Shown here in pieces: positions 8,184 through 16,282 of a stretch of DNA of 64,000 bases. This stretch comes from Phycisphaeraceae bacterium (GTDB lineage: Bacteria; Planctomycetota; Phycisphaerae; Phycisphaerales; UBA1924). The notes beneath the pieces were generated by a model. That model did no database searches and had not been told where the DNA came from. It saw nothing but the letters and a program-made list of their open reading frames with translations. How positions within the stretch are numbered: the stretch's first letter is position 1; every line of letters begins with the position of its first letter. The stretch spans positions 2,700,928 through 2,764,927 of the forward strand of contig JAHBXH010000001.1 of NCBI GenBank assembly GCA_019636555.1, written 5' to 3'. A program made the position numbers and the translations under genes.

Positions 8184-10181
8184 TTGCCAGTTCTTACCGC
8201 CACCAATCTCAAGCACGCGTTCGGCCTCCGCATCATTCTTGATGGGGTGTCGTTCTCCATCGAACCGGGCGAGCGCGTCGGCGTGGTCGGTCGGAACGGG
8301 GTGGGCAAGAGCACGTTTCTCAAGATGCTCGCGGGCCTGATGCAGCCGGATTCTGGTGATGTGGCGCTCCAGCGCGGCGCCCGCGCCGGCTACTTGCATC
8401 AGGATCCAAAGCTCAATCCGGAAGAAACGCTCTGGGGTGAAGCCGAGAGCGCGTTTGCCCGCTTGCATGAACTGCACCAAAAACTCGATCACCTTTACGA
8501 AGAGATGGCCACGGCCGATGGGGCGCGACTCGAGAAGTTGATGGAGGAGCAGACCAGGCTCACCGAAGCGATGGAGGCCGCGGGCGGCTACTCGATCGAC
8601 CACAAGATCGCGGAGATCCTGCACGGCCTCGGATTCATTGATGCGCAGTTCAAAATCAAGGTCAGCGGGCTTTCGGGCGGACAAAAGGGACGGCTCGCGC
8701 TCGCGAAGCTGTTGCTTGAGAATCCCGATGTGCTCCTGCTCGACGAACCCACCAATCACCTCGATATCGAAGGCCGCCTCTGGCTTGAGAATTTTCTTAA
8801 GAACGAGTTCGAGGGCGCCGTGCTGCTCATCAGCCACGATCGGTACCTGCTCGACAATGTCGTGCAGCGGATCATCGAGACCGAAGACGGAAGGCTGATC
8901 GACTACCCGGGGAACTACGAGACATTTCGCGAACTCCGCGCCGAGCGCCGGCTGGCGATGCTGCGTGCCTATGAGAATCAGCAGAGCCGCTTCCGCCAGG
9001 AAGAGGCGTACATCCGCAAGTACAAAGCGGGACGCCGTGCGGCACAGGCGAAAGGACGCGAGACCAAGCTCGAACGCGCCAAAGAGCAGGATCAACTCGA
9101 ACGTCCGCCCGAGGCGCACTCGTTCGAAGTGCGTTTGCCCAATGCGCCCCGCAGCGGCGACATGGTCTTCGCAGCGCGCGAAGTCTCAAAAGCCTATCCG
9201 CTCGACGGCGGCGGCACGAAAACGCTCTTTCAGAATCTCGACATCGTCGTTTCGCGCGGCGAGCGCTGGGGAATCATCGGGCCAAACGGTGCGGGAAAAA
9301 CCACACTGGTGCGCACTTTGCTCGGTGAAATCGCGCCCGACACGGGCACCGTGCGGCTTGGTTCCAATGTGCGAATCGGGTATTACCGGCAGACGCACGA
9401 ACATCTCCCCGCGGAGAAGGCTGTTTATCAGTACCTGCAGGACACCATCAAGAAAGAAGTGCCCGGCGTTCAAATGAGCGAGCAGGCGGCACGCGATCTC
9501 GCCGGCGCGTTTCTCTTTTCCGGAACAGATCAGGATCGCCCGCTCGGTCAACTCTCGGGAGGCGAACGCAGCCGCGCGGCGATCGCGGCCCTGCTCTGTT
9601 CTGCAAAGAACATGCTTGTTCTCGACGAACCGACGAACCACCTCGACCTGATGAGCGCCGAGCGCCTCGAAGAAGCGCTCCGAGATGAGGGCGGGTACGA
9701 AGGCACGATGCTGCTCATCAGCCACGATCGCGCGCTGATCGACGGCACTTGCGATCACCTGATGATCCTCGACGGAGCGGGAAACGTGGAAATTTTCCAC
9801 GGTTCGTACACCGAATGGCACGAGAAGGATGTGCAGCGCAAGCGCGAACGAGATCGTGCCGCGATCGATGAAAAGAATCGGCGCGAAGAGGCCGAGCGCC
9901 AGCGCAAGCAGGCAGAAGAACGCCGAAAGAGCGAGAAGCCCGCTCAGAAGCCGGCCGGCCCCTCGGCTAATTCTCTCGCGCGGATGCGCACCGAGCAGAT
10001 AGAAGAAAAAATCGAAACGCTCCAACGCCGGATCAAGGAGATCGATGGCCTGATGGGCGATCCGAACGTCTGGCGCGATCACGCCAAGGCGACCCGCCTC
10101 ACCGACGAGCGAACTGCGGCGATCGAGCAACTCGAACCTCTCGAGTTCGAGTGGGCTCGCCGCGCCGCGGAAGCGGAGTAG
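8184..10181 (+). CDS. ABC-F family ATPase (Uup-like)
   Basis: The 665-aa protein carries two complete ABC cassettes and no membrane segments. Walker A motifs are GRNGVGKST (first half) and GPNGAGKTT (second). Signature motifs are LSGGQKGR and LSGGERSR, and both Walker B motifs read LLDEPTNHLD or VLDEPTNHLD, the ABC-F hallmark. Between the cassettes lies the basic helical linker (..YIRKYKAGRRAAQAKGRE..) that reaches into the ribosome in this family. A charged coiled-coil C-terminus (about residues 545-665) is as in Uup. ABC-F proteins act on stalled or assembling ribosomes. The start is TTG 8184, giving MPVLTATNLKHAFG..; no ATG precedes the first cassette. A TAGAAT box 6 bases upstream suggests a leaderless mRNA. 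Confidence 0.93.
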   Translation: MPVLTATNLKHAFGLRIILDGVSFSIEPGERVGVVGRNGVGKSTFLKMLAGLMQPDSGDVALQRGARAGYLHQDPKLNPEETLWGEAESAFARLHELHQKLDHLYEEMATADGARLEKLMEEQTRLTEAMEAAGGYSIDHKIAEILHGLGFIDAQFKIKVSGLSGGQKGRLALAKLLLENPDVLLLDEPTNHLDIEGRLWLENFLKNEFEGAVLLISHDRYLLDNVVQRIIETEDGRLIDYPGNYETFRELRAERRLAMLRAYENQQSRFRQEEAYIRKYKAGRRAAQAKGRETKLERAKEQDQLERPPEAHSFEVRLPNAPRSGDMVFAAREVSKAYPLDGGGTKTLFQNLDIVVSRGERWGIIGPNGAGKTTLVRTLLGEIAPDTGTVRLGSNVRIGYYRQTHEHLPAEKAVYQYLQDTIKKEVPGVQMSEQAARDLAGAFLFSGTDQDRPLGQLSGGERSRAAIAALLCSAKNMLVLDEPTNHLDLMSAERLEEALRDEGGYEGTMLLISHDRALIDGTCDHLMILDGAGNVEIFHGSYTEWHEKDVQRKRERDRAAIDEKNRREEAERQRKQAEERRKSEKPAQKPAGPSANSLARMRTEQIEEKIETLQRRIKEIDGLMGDPNVWRDHAKATRLTDERTAAIEQLEPLEFEWARRAAEAE

Positions 10182-10218
10182 GAACGCGGCAGCAGCTCGC
10201 TCCGGATGACTGATCCTG

Positions 10219-10908
10219 TTACTTCAAAAACCACATCGCAAGCCAGTAGCAGCCGATCGCCGCGAGACCGACGCTGGCGCCGAGAGACATCCAGATTCCT
10301 GTCGAAGTTGAAGAAGGCGTCGGGTTTGCCGGGCGGACGAGCGCCAGCGGTCCCTTTGCGGCTTCCGAAGGAATTGGAAGAGCGGTGCCATACAGGCGAG
10401 CATCGTCCTGAACGATCGCGATCACCAGGTTCGCATCGAAGTTCCGGAGCCCCAGCCGGTTGGCGAGCCCGAGCAGACGATTCCTTGATTCGGGTGCGAT
10501 AATCGCCGCTCGCCCCCCTTGGAGTTCCCGCTTCACGCGGACCGCGAACACCCATCGGGCGTCGTCGGACAGCAGGGCCGGGGTCGCTCTCCGGGTTTCT
10601 TCGAGCGAATCAAAGAATCTTGGGCCGAGTCCGATTCGGCTCGCCTCGCGATTTGCCTCGGCGATCGCTGCACGGGCCTGCTCAATCGTGTCGGCAAGGG
10701 GCTGCGGGGCGGGCGTCGGCGCTTCCACACTCAAGGCCGGCGTCCGACGAGCGGGCTTTGCCGTCTGTGACGTCTGTACTTCCGTGCGGCGTGGAGCCGA
10801 CATCTGTCGGTGGCTCAATTCCACCACATCGACGTACCGAAGTCGGGGGGGAGGCCCTTGGGATGCCGCGCCGGGGGCGTTTTCGCCCGTGTTCTTGCTG
10901 CTCTTCAT
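10219..10908 (-). CDS. Hypothetical protein with C-terminal membrane anchor, 229 aa
   Basis: The protein has a Pro/Ala-rich, disordered-looking N-terminal third (residues 1-75) and a predicted globular part (about 75-190). That part contains '..AIAEANREASRIGLGPRFF..' and '..RNRLLGLANRLGLRNFDANLV..'. One hydrophobic helix closes the protein (about 207-227, ..ASVGLAAIGCYWLAMWFLK). The layout predicts a cytoplasmic domain held to the membrane by its C-terminus. I do not recognise the family. It lies convergent to the ABC-F gene with 37 bases between. Confidence 0.6.
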   Translation of the reverse strand: MKSSKNTGENAPGAASQGPPPRLRYVDVVELSHRQMSAPRRTEVQTSQTAKPARRTPALSVEAPTPAPQPLADTIEQARAAIAEANREASRIGLGPRFFDSLEETRRATPALLSDDARWVFAVRVKRELQGGRAAIIAPESRNRLLGLANRLGLRNFDANLVIAIVQDDARLYGTALPIPSEAAKGPLALVRPANPTPSSTSTGIWMSLGASVGLAAIGCYWLAMWFLK

Positions 10909-11082
10909 ATGCCTTGGCCCTTGGCAGACGGCGTGCCAATCGAGGAACCCGAGCCGAGAACTCGCTTCCCCGATTGGGTATGTTGTTCTCCACGACTCCG
11001 CGTGGCCGAATGAAGCTGGGGGGAACCGAGCCTGACTCCATCAAGCCCACATTCTGATCACCCGCAAGAGACGGGCGAGCAT

Positions 11083-11583
11083 ATGGCCTCCCCGGTGGAG
11101 AGGACGTTCGTTGTTACGTCCCTGAGTGAAGCAAAGATCGCCGAAAAGCTGCTGGAGATGTCGCAGCGCGGCAAGCTGCCGGGATTTGAGCCGCGAAGCG
11201 GCAGTTTCGACGCGTTGGCCTATGGCTGGATCTACGACTTCGATCTCATCGGAAAGTACATAGCAGGAACCGACGGCACTCGAATCGAATTCGGTCTTGT
11301 GGCCAAATCGAGAATGCCGTGGATCGTCGGGGCTCTGCTCGCCCTGTCAGTATTCCCGGGAGTGTGGATTACAGACTCGATGCTCTCGATCTATTTCGAT
11401 TGGTACCCGAAGGAGTTCTGGAAGACCTGTGTCTGGTACATTCCGCTCACAATTCTGCCGATTCCGTGGGTGTGGAAGACGGCGATGAACCGCTCCCGTG
11501 CCGCGGCAGAACACTCGTCCCAAGAACTGATCGAACGGATTGCAGCGGCTCTTGGGGGAAGCGTCAATCACGAGCCCGCGTAG
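11083..11583 (+). CDS. Hypothetical membrane protein with two central helices, 166 aa
   Basis: The protein begins MASPVERTFVVTSLSEAKIA and has an N-terminal soluble domain of about 85 residues. Two membrane helices follow (about 90-110, ..MPWIVGALLALSVFPGVWI.., and 118-140, ..WKTCVWYIPLTILPIPWVW..), then a short charged helical tail. No known motif is seen. The stop is 11 bases before the start of the PD-(D/E)XK-like gene at 11595, so the two are probably co-transcribed. Confidence 0.6.
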   Translation: MASPVERTFVVTSLSEAKIAEKLLEMSQRGKLPGFEPRSGSFDALAYGWIYDFDLIGKYIAGTDGTRIEFGLVAKSRMPWIVGALLALSVFPGVWITDSMLSIYFDWYPKEFWKTCVWYIPLTILPIPWVWKTAMNRSRAAAEHSSQELIERIAAALGGSVNHEPA

Positions 11584-11594
11584 AGTCGCGCCCG

Positions 11595-12281
11595 ATGTGG
11601 CATGGGCTGAACATCGCGCGGGTTGTTCTCGAAGGACTTGTTCGGGAAGAAGAATCGCTGCGCCTGGAACGCGCCGTTGCCGGGCTCGATTCGCTCGACG
11701 AAATCCAGTTGCACGGCGTGATCGTGCGCGCGTTGCAGGCAACCGGTTTCGGCGTTCTGCGCGAGGTTCCCTTTCCGTCGCTCTCGCCCGCGCAGAAGCG
11801 CGATCCGCAAAGGCAGCGTTGCGACATGGTGCTTTCGCCGGAGCCCGGCAAGCAGATCCGCGACGAGTTGCGTTCTCGGCGCGAGCGTCGGGAAACCGAA
11901 GGATTGCTGTTTGCACACAGCGCACCCGAGGGCGTTGACCCGCGTGAGTGTCTGTGGATCGAGGTCAAATGCGTGGGCCAATTCACATACACGAACGGCG
12001 TGCCGCTGCCGAATCGCTCGTACGCATCCGAACTAATCGGCGCCGTACGCCGCGACGCGGTGAAACTGGCGAGCGATCCGCTCATCGCGCACGCCGCCGG
12101 ACTCGTGCTCCTGTTTTCCGAATCGTGCGAAATCGCCGAGCATGATCTGGGAGTCGCCGCCAATCGCGCCCTGGATCGCGGCGCCCCGGTCAAGGGATTC
12201 AGTTTCGAGCATGCGCCGATCGAGGATCGAATCGGCAATCGGTACGCAAGCATCGCGGCATTCGAGATCGAACGCCCCTGA
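11595..12281 (+). CDS. Putative PD-(D/E)XK nuclease-fold protein, 228 aa
   Basis: I do not recognise an annotated family, but the order of residues fits the PD-(D/E)XK fold. There is an N-terminal helix with an acidic residue (LDEIQLHGVIVRAL, about 34-47), a strand, then an Asp (RQRCDMVL, D77). About 45 residues later comes ECLWIEVK (E123-x-K125). The N-terminus up to residue 30 is helical; the C-terminal half (..RRDAVKLASDPLIAHAAGLVLLF..) looks like the rest of an alpha/beta core. In this superfamily these residues bind Mg2+ for DNA cleavage, though many members are inactive. The ATG at 11595 is the first start after the stop of the membrane-protein gene. Function is inference only. Confidence 0.55.
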   Translation: MWHGLNIARVVLEGLVREEESLRLERAVAGLDSLDEIQLHGVIVRALQATGFGVLREVPFPSLSPAQKRDPQRQRCDMVLSPEPGKQIRDELRSRRERRETEGLLFAHSAPEGVDPRECLWIEVKCVGQFTYTNGVPLPNRSYASELIGAVRRDAVKLASDPLIAHAAGLVLLFSESCEIAEHDLGVAANRALDRGAPVKGFSFEHAPIEDRIGNRYASIAAFEIERP

Positions 12282-12298
12282 CATCCGCTCGGCATTCA

Positions 12299-13567
12299 TC
12301 AACCAGGCAGAAGGGTCGGCATGCCGGTTCGGGTCCGCGGCACGTCGTTGGCCCGGCTCTGGCGCGGCAAGCCGGCGATCCGTTCGATTTGGTCCGCCGC
12401 GAGCGGGCCGGCGTGCAAGCCATCGAATTTTTCGAGCACGCGCCGGAGTTCGTGCTGCTGCGATGCCAGTTTCTGAGGATCGCGCAGCAGTTCCGCCGCG
12501 GCCTTCGCGATCGGCCCCGCCCCACCGAAGTGCGGAACAAATTCGGGAAGAATCTCCTCGCCGGCGATCAGATTTGGGAGGGTGAAGTACTTGGTCGTCA
12601 ACAACCAGCGTGCAAACCCGTGATAGAGCACCGGATTGGATCGATAAACAACGACCATGGGCTTCACCTGCCGTGCGATCTGCAAAGTCACCGTCCCCGA
12701 AACCACGAGCGCGAGATCGCACCAGCGAATGACGGCATCGGTCTGCCCGTGCACGGTAATGAGGTTGTCGGGCCACGAACCTAATCGACGCCGGTGACGC
12801 GCCGCGATCTCGTGCAGACGCGACTCGACGCTCGGCTTTGTCGCGGCGACAACACCTCTCAGATTTGGAAACTCAGCCGACAGTCGCACGAACGATTCGA
12901 GCAGGATCGGGAAGTTGTTGGCAATCTCTCCGGGGCGCGAGCCCGGCATGAGCGCCACCCGCGGGCTCCCCTCGCCGAAACCCGACCCGATCACATCGAG
13001 CCTTTCAGTATCCAGTCTCACGTCAAAGAGCGGGTGCCCGATGAAGCGAGCAGCCACACCTCGCTTCGTGAAGTATTCCTCTTCAAAGGGCAATATGCAG
13101 AGCACCTGATCGGTCAGGCGACGGAGTTTGCGGATTCGCCAGGGGCCCCACGCCCATAACTGCGGCGCGACCATGTGCACGACTTTCAGACCGCGCTGTT
13201 TGGCAATCGCGCAGATGGGGAAATTCGCCGCGGGTGAATCAACCGGAATGTGCACCCCGGGACGGTGACTCATCCTCGAATTACTCCCACCGGGCTCAAA
13301 GGAATCGAGCCACGCCGCGATTCTCGCATTGATCTTCTGGTGCTCTCGGATCTTGCTGATCCCCGGCATGCCCATCACGGCGTCGTCGCCGGTTCGCTCG
13401 ACGATCGTCGCGCCGGCAGAGGCCATGTGCGGGCCACCCCAAGCGTAAATCGGAAGCGACGGATGCCGGCGTTTCAACTCCTCGATGACAATTGCCGCAT
13501 GATCGTCGCCGCTGGGTTCAAAGGCGGTGAAGAGCAACGCGGGCAATGGCTCGCTCGGAGCGGACAT
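12299..13567 (-). CDS. lpxB: Lipid-A-disaccharide synthase LpxB
   Basis: The 422-aa protein has the LpxB opening (..LLFTAFEPSGDDHAA.., the family's 'AGE.SGD' region), then 'YAWGGPHMASAGATIV', 'PQLWAWGPWRIRKLRR', 'CILPFEEEYFTKRG', 'FIGHPLFD' and 'ALMPGSRPGEI', with 'VSGTVTLQ' near the C-terminal nucleotide-sugar site. It condenses UDP-2,3-diacylglucosamine with lipid X in lipid A synthesis at the inner membrane, implying a lipopolysaccharide-type outer membrane. Usual length is about 380; the extra residues sit in a loop around 'EPGGSNSRMSHRPG' and at the ends. A TACCCT box lies 9 bases before the ATG and no Shine-Dalgarno is seen. Confidence 0.95.
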   Translation of the reverse strand: MSAPSEPLPALLFTAFEPSGDDHAAIVIEELKRRHPSLPIYAWGGPHMASAGATIVERTGDDAVMGMPGISKIREHQKINARIAAWLDSFEPGGSNSRMSHRPGVHIPVDSPAANFPICAIAKQRGLKVVHMVAPQLWAWGPWRIRKLRRLTDQVLCILPFEEEYFTKRGVAARFIGHPLFDVRLDTERLDVIGSGFGEGSPRVALMPGSRPGEIANNFPILLESFVRLSAEFPNLRGVVAATKPSVESRLHEIAARHRRRLGSWPDNLITVHGQTDAVIRWCDLALVVSGTVTLQIARQVKPMVVVYRSNPVLYHGFARWLLTTKYFTLPNLIAGEEILPEFVPHFGGAGPIAKAAAELLRDPQKLASQQHELRRVLEKFDGLHAGPLAADQIERIAGLPRQSRANDVPRTRTGMPTLLPG

Positions 13568-13576
13568 CGGTAGGCA

Positions 13577-13582
13577 AGGGTA
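13577..13582 (-). promoter_or_regulatory. Putative -10 box upstream of lpxB
   Basis: TACCCT on the minus strand, 9 bases before the lpxB ATG. Weaker than the other leaderless-type boxes because the spacing is longer and the sequence less canonical. Confidence 0.3.
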
Positions 13583-13611
13583 GATGGTGTACGAGCGAGC
13601 GGAGCACGGGC

Positions 13612-14097
13612 CTACTTCTTCGCGATCGCGACAAACTCGACACGGCCGGCGATCTCGATGATGCCGTAGCGATCGCCGGTGGACTGGAGAAGCGCGAGAG
13701 CTTCGTCGGTCGAGATGTATTGGACATGCACGAGTGCCGGCGCGCGGACGGAGAGTCGTTCAAGCACGTCCGGCGACGATTGAACGATTTCGACATGGGG
13801 TCCAATGGGGCCAGGCGCTTGCATTACCCGCGCGCCGCCGGGCGACTTGTCGCTCGTCGCCTTCGCGATGGGTTGACTGACGGCAGTTGGAGACGTGCGG
13901 AAAAGAGCGAGCGCGAGGATGCCGGAGATGAGTGCGACGGCTGCCGCGAGAGAACCGACGCGTCTTGCCACGCGACGCCGCCGGACGCGCCGGACTTCTT
14001 CGAGGAGACCGGGCAGCATCGCGTCGCGGCGTTCGCGCACGAGCGGCGAAAGAGCTTTCGGATCATCCTGCAAGTCTTGACGAATCGGTTCAAGCAT
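13612..14097 (-). CDS. Putative anti-sigma-like single-pass membrane protein, 161 aa
   Basis: The protein has an N-terminal cytoplasmic, very basic segment (..EEVRRVRRRRVARRVGS..), one membrane helix at about residues 48-66 (LAAAVALISGILALALF) and a periplasmic C-terminal domain (..VQYISTDEALALLQST..). This layout and its overlap with an upstream gene ending in a sigma region-4-like domain are typical of ECF anti-sigma factors. The start ATG 14097 overlaps the upstream stop by 8 bases, which suggests translational coupling. No ZAS zinc-binding motif is visible, so the anti-sigma role is inferred from context. Confidence 0.55.
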   Translation of the reverse strand: MLEPIRQDLQDDPKALSPLVRERRDAMLPGLLEEVRRVRRRRVARRVGSLAAAVALISGILALALFRTSPTAVSQPIAKATSDKSPGGARVMQAPGPIGPHVEIVQSSPDVLERLSVRAPALVHVQYISTDEALALLQSTGDRYGIIEIAGRVEFVAIAKK

Positions 14098-14998
14098 CGA
14101 CGTTCTCCTCGGAGAGGAGTGCGCGCAGTCGGGCGAGGGCTCGGCGGGCGCGGCCGTAGAGGGAATCGGGTGTGCCGCCGAGCGAGGAGGTGAGTTGTTC
14201 GAAGGAGGCGGAAGAGTCGGCGCGGAGACGGAGGAGGAGTTGATCGTCGGGGGAGAGGGTGGCAAGGGCTTGAGTCAAGGCAGCGAAGTCTCCGTCGGCT
14301 GGAGAGTGGGTCCCGCGCAGACGCGGATCAGAAACTTCAGACCTTGCCGCACCGCGTTCACGAATCTGGAATGCAACGCGACGCCGCAGAAGGTCGATCG
14401 CAGCGGAACGGTTTCCGGGCTGAACATTCTGATTGAGCGCCTCACTCACCGCGTCAAGCGTCGTGGCGATCTGCGCATTCCGTGCTGTCTCTTCGTCGCC
14501 TTTTTTTTGTGGACCAATCTGCAGCGACAACACCGCGGTTTTCCGGCGTTGCTCTTGAGCAGCTCTTTGAGCCATTTCCGATGCGACTGTGTTCGGACGT
14601 TTGATGTAGACAACCGGATTGTCCCAAGGGTTTTCGGGTATGGTCCATTCAACGTTGATAGCAGAACTCGTCAGGGGTCCGCGCAGCAGGAAGAGAGCGC
14701 CTTCGACGCTGATATTGCGCAGCTTCACGGGGGCAATCTTGACATCGGGCATCGGATCAAGCACGATGATGTTCAGTTCTCGCGGGCGAGCGGCGAGACG
14801 GAGTGCGTCAACGAATTCGGTCACTGTGCCGCCCTGAAAATCAAAGGTTGGCAGGAGCTGCTTGAGCCCCGGCATGTTCCCGTTGGCGTTCGTGTATGCC
14901 GCGACAGGGTCGGTCGCGGGCGGATCGGCGAAAACGCAGGTCGAAATAGCGATTCCGAAGCTTGCGACCAAGACGACGGACTTTGCGAGATTCCTCAT
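14090..14998 (-). CDS. Chimeric protein: signal peptide and STN-like domain joined to a sigma region-4-like C-terminus
   Basis: One uninterrupted 302-codon frame with a good start (ATG 14998, AGGAG upstream). Residues 1-24 are a signal peptide (MRNLAKSVVLVASFGIAIST.., cleavage near FA-DPP). Residues about 48-110 look like a secretin/TonB short N-terminal domain (..FDFQGGTVTEFVDALRLAA.., 'LRNISVEGALFLL'). From about residue 195 the sequence changes character: 'NRSAAIDLLRRR' resembles sigma region 2.4. Residues 238-296 ('ALATLSPDDQLLLRLRADSS', 'LGGTPDSLYGRARRALARLR') resemble ECF sigma region 4. A secreted domain and a DNA-binding helix-turn-helix in one chain do not make sense together, and sigma region 2 is missing. 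A deletion that fused two genes is the simplest explanation. It overlaps the anti-sigma-like gene downstream. Confidence 0.6.
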   Translation of the reverse strand: MRNLAKSVVLVASFGIAISTCVFADPPATDPVAAYTNANGNMPGLKQLLPTFDFQGGTVTEFVDALRLAARPRELNIIVLDPMPDVKIAPVKLRNISVEGALFLLRGPLTSSAINVEWTIPENPWDNPVVYIKRPNTVASEMAQRAAQEQRRKTAVLSLQIGPQKKGDEETARNAQIATTLDAVSEALNQNVQPGNRSAAIDLLRRRVAFQIRERGAARSEVSDPRLRGTHSPADGDFAALTQALATLSPDDQLLLRLRADSSASFEQLTSSLGGTPDSLYGRARRALARLRALLSEENVDA

Positions 14999-15131
14999 GA
15001 GTTGCTCCTGGCATAGGTTCTACCAAACAAGACGTTTCCGCCTCCGGCTTCCGGCGCGCCCACGACCACTTTTTCGCAATCGTGAGTCCTAAACTCCCGC
15101 CCCTGCCGCCGAAGGCGGAATTGAGACCCCC

Positions 15132-16257
15132 ATGCACTACGACGCCCATCAACCCATCATCAACGACCTCGAGGCGCGGATCACAACCATCCGCGACTCG
15201 CTTTAACTTTGCCGCCAAGTCCGCACAGCTCCGTGAACTTGAAGCGCAGATGAACGAGGCGTCGTTCTGGGATAATCAGTCGTCCGCCAAAAAAGTCGTG
15301 AGCGAAGTCAAAACGCTCAAGGCCCAGGTCGATCCGCTCGCCGGCGCGATCAAAGATTTCGACGACGCCAAGATCGCCTACGAAATGTCCAAGGAAGCGG
15401 GCGATAAGGAACTCCTCGCCGAAGCCGACGAGCAGCTCTTCGGGCTGGTCGGGCGGATGGACAAGATCGAGCTCCAGTCGCTCCTCAGCGGCAAGCACGA
15501 CCACCGCAACTGCTTCCTCACCATCAGCGCCGGCGTTGGCGGCACCGAGGCCAACGACTGGTGCGAGATGCTCTTCCGCATGTACCTCTTCTACTGCGAG
15601 AAGATGGGCTGGCAGCTCGAAGAAATGGACAAGTCGTACGGAAGCGAAGTCGGGCTCGATTCTGTGACGCTGCACGTCAAGGGACCGTTCGCTTTCGGCT
15701 ATCTCTCGTGCGAACGCGGCTCGCACCGTCTTGCCCGCGTCAGCCCGTTCAACGCGCAGGGAAAACGCCAGACCAGCTTCGCGACCGTCGAAGTGACTCC
15801 CGAGTTCGAGGAAGTCGATCTTCAGATTCCCGAGAAGGATCTCGAGATCACCCCGTTCGTGCGCGCCAGCGGCCCCGGCGGTCAGAACGTCAATAAGGTC
15901 GCCTCCGCCATCCGGGTCGTGCACATCCCGACGGGCATCCAGGTTGTCGCCAGCACCTACCGCGACCAGGGGCAGAACAAGCGTCAGGCGCTCGCGGTTT
16001 TGCAGGCCAAGCTCGAACAATTGGCGGAAGAGCAGCGCGAAAAAGAGATTGTCGCGGCACAGGGCGGCACGCTCGATCGCGGATGGGGCACACAGATCCG
16101 CAGCTATGTTTTCTACGACAACCGCGTGAAGGATCACCGCACCGGAATGGAAAACAGCAACTACGAGGCGGTGCTCCGGGGCGATATCGGCGAATTCGTG
16201 GACGCCGAACTGAAACGCCGGCGCGCGGAAAAGGAAGCCTCTCGGGCCCGGACCTGA
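15132..16257 (+). CDS. prfB: Peptide chain release factor 2, made by +1 programmed frameshift
   Basis: The product is 374 aa if the reading shifts +1 at codon 24. Frame 0 from ATG 15132 reads MHYDAHQPIINDLEARITTI RDSL and stops at TAA 15204-15206. The +1 frame continues as NFAAKSAQLRELEAQMNEAS and on to the TGA at 16255-16257. Both halves align with the N-terminal coiled coil of other RF2 proteins. Downstream are the RF2 codon-recognition tripeptide SPF (..RVSPFNAQGKR..) and the catalytic GGQ motif (SGPGGQNVNKVASA). RF2 ends translation at UGA and UAA. The shift site is CTT-TAA-C; most known prfB sites use CTT-TGA-C. There is no AGGGGG-like stimulator just upstream. If frameshifting did not occur, an internal start such as the ATG near 15250 would give a truncated protein. 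Confidence 0.92.
15201..15207 (+). promoter_or_regulatory. prfB: prfB programmed frameshift site, CTT TAA C
   Basis: The CTT codon 15201-15203 is followed in frame by TAA 15204-15206; slipping forward one base reads AAC at 15205-15207 and enters the main RF2 frame. The stop here is UAA, which both release factors read, unlike the usual UGA that only RF2 reads. Confidence 0.75.
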
Positions 16258-16282
16258 GCGGGAATCAGGAACGACCCGACCT

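Noticed and set aside
14446..14652. A separate sigma region 2 in another frame upstream of the chimera
   Set aside because: The alternative minus-strand frames there give no helix pattern or sigma motif, so a simple frameshift does not explain the chimera.
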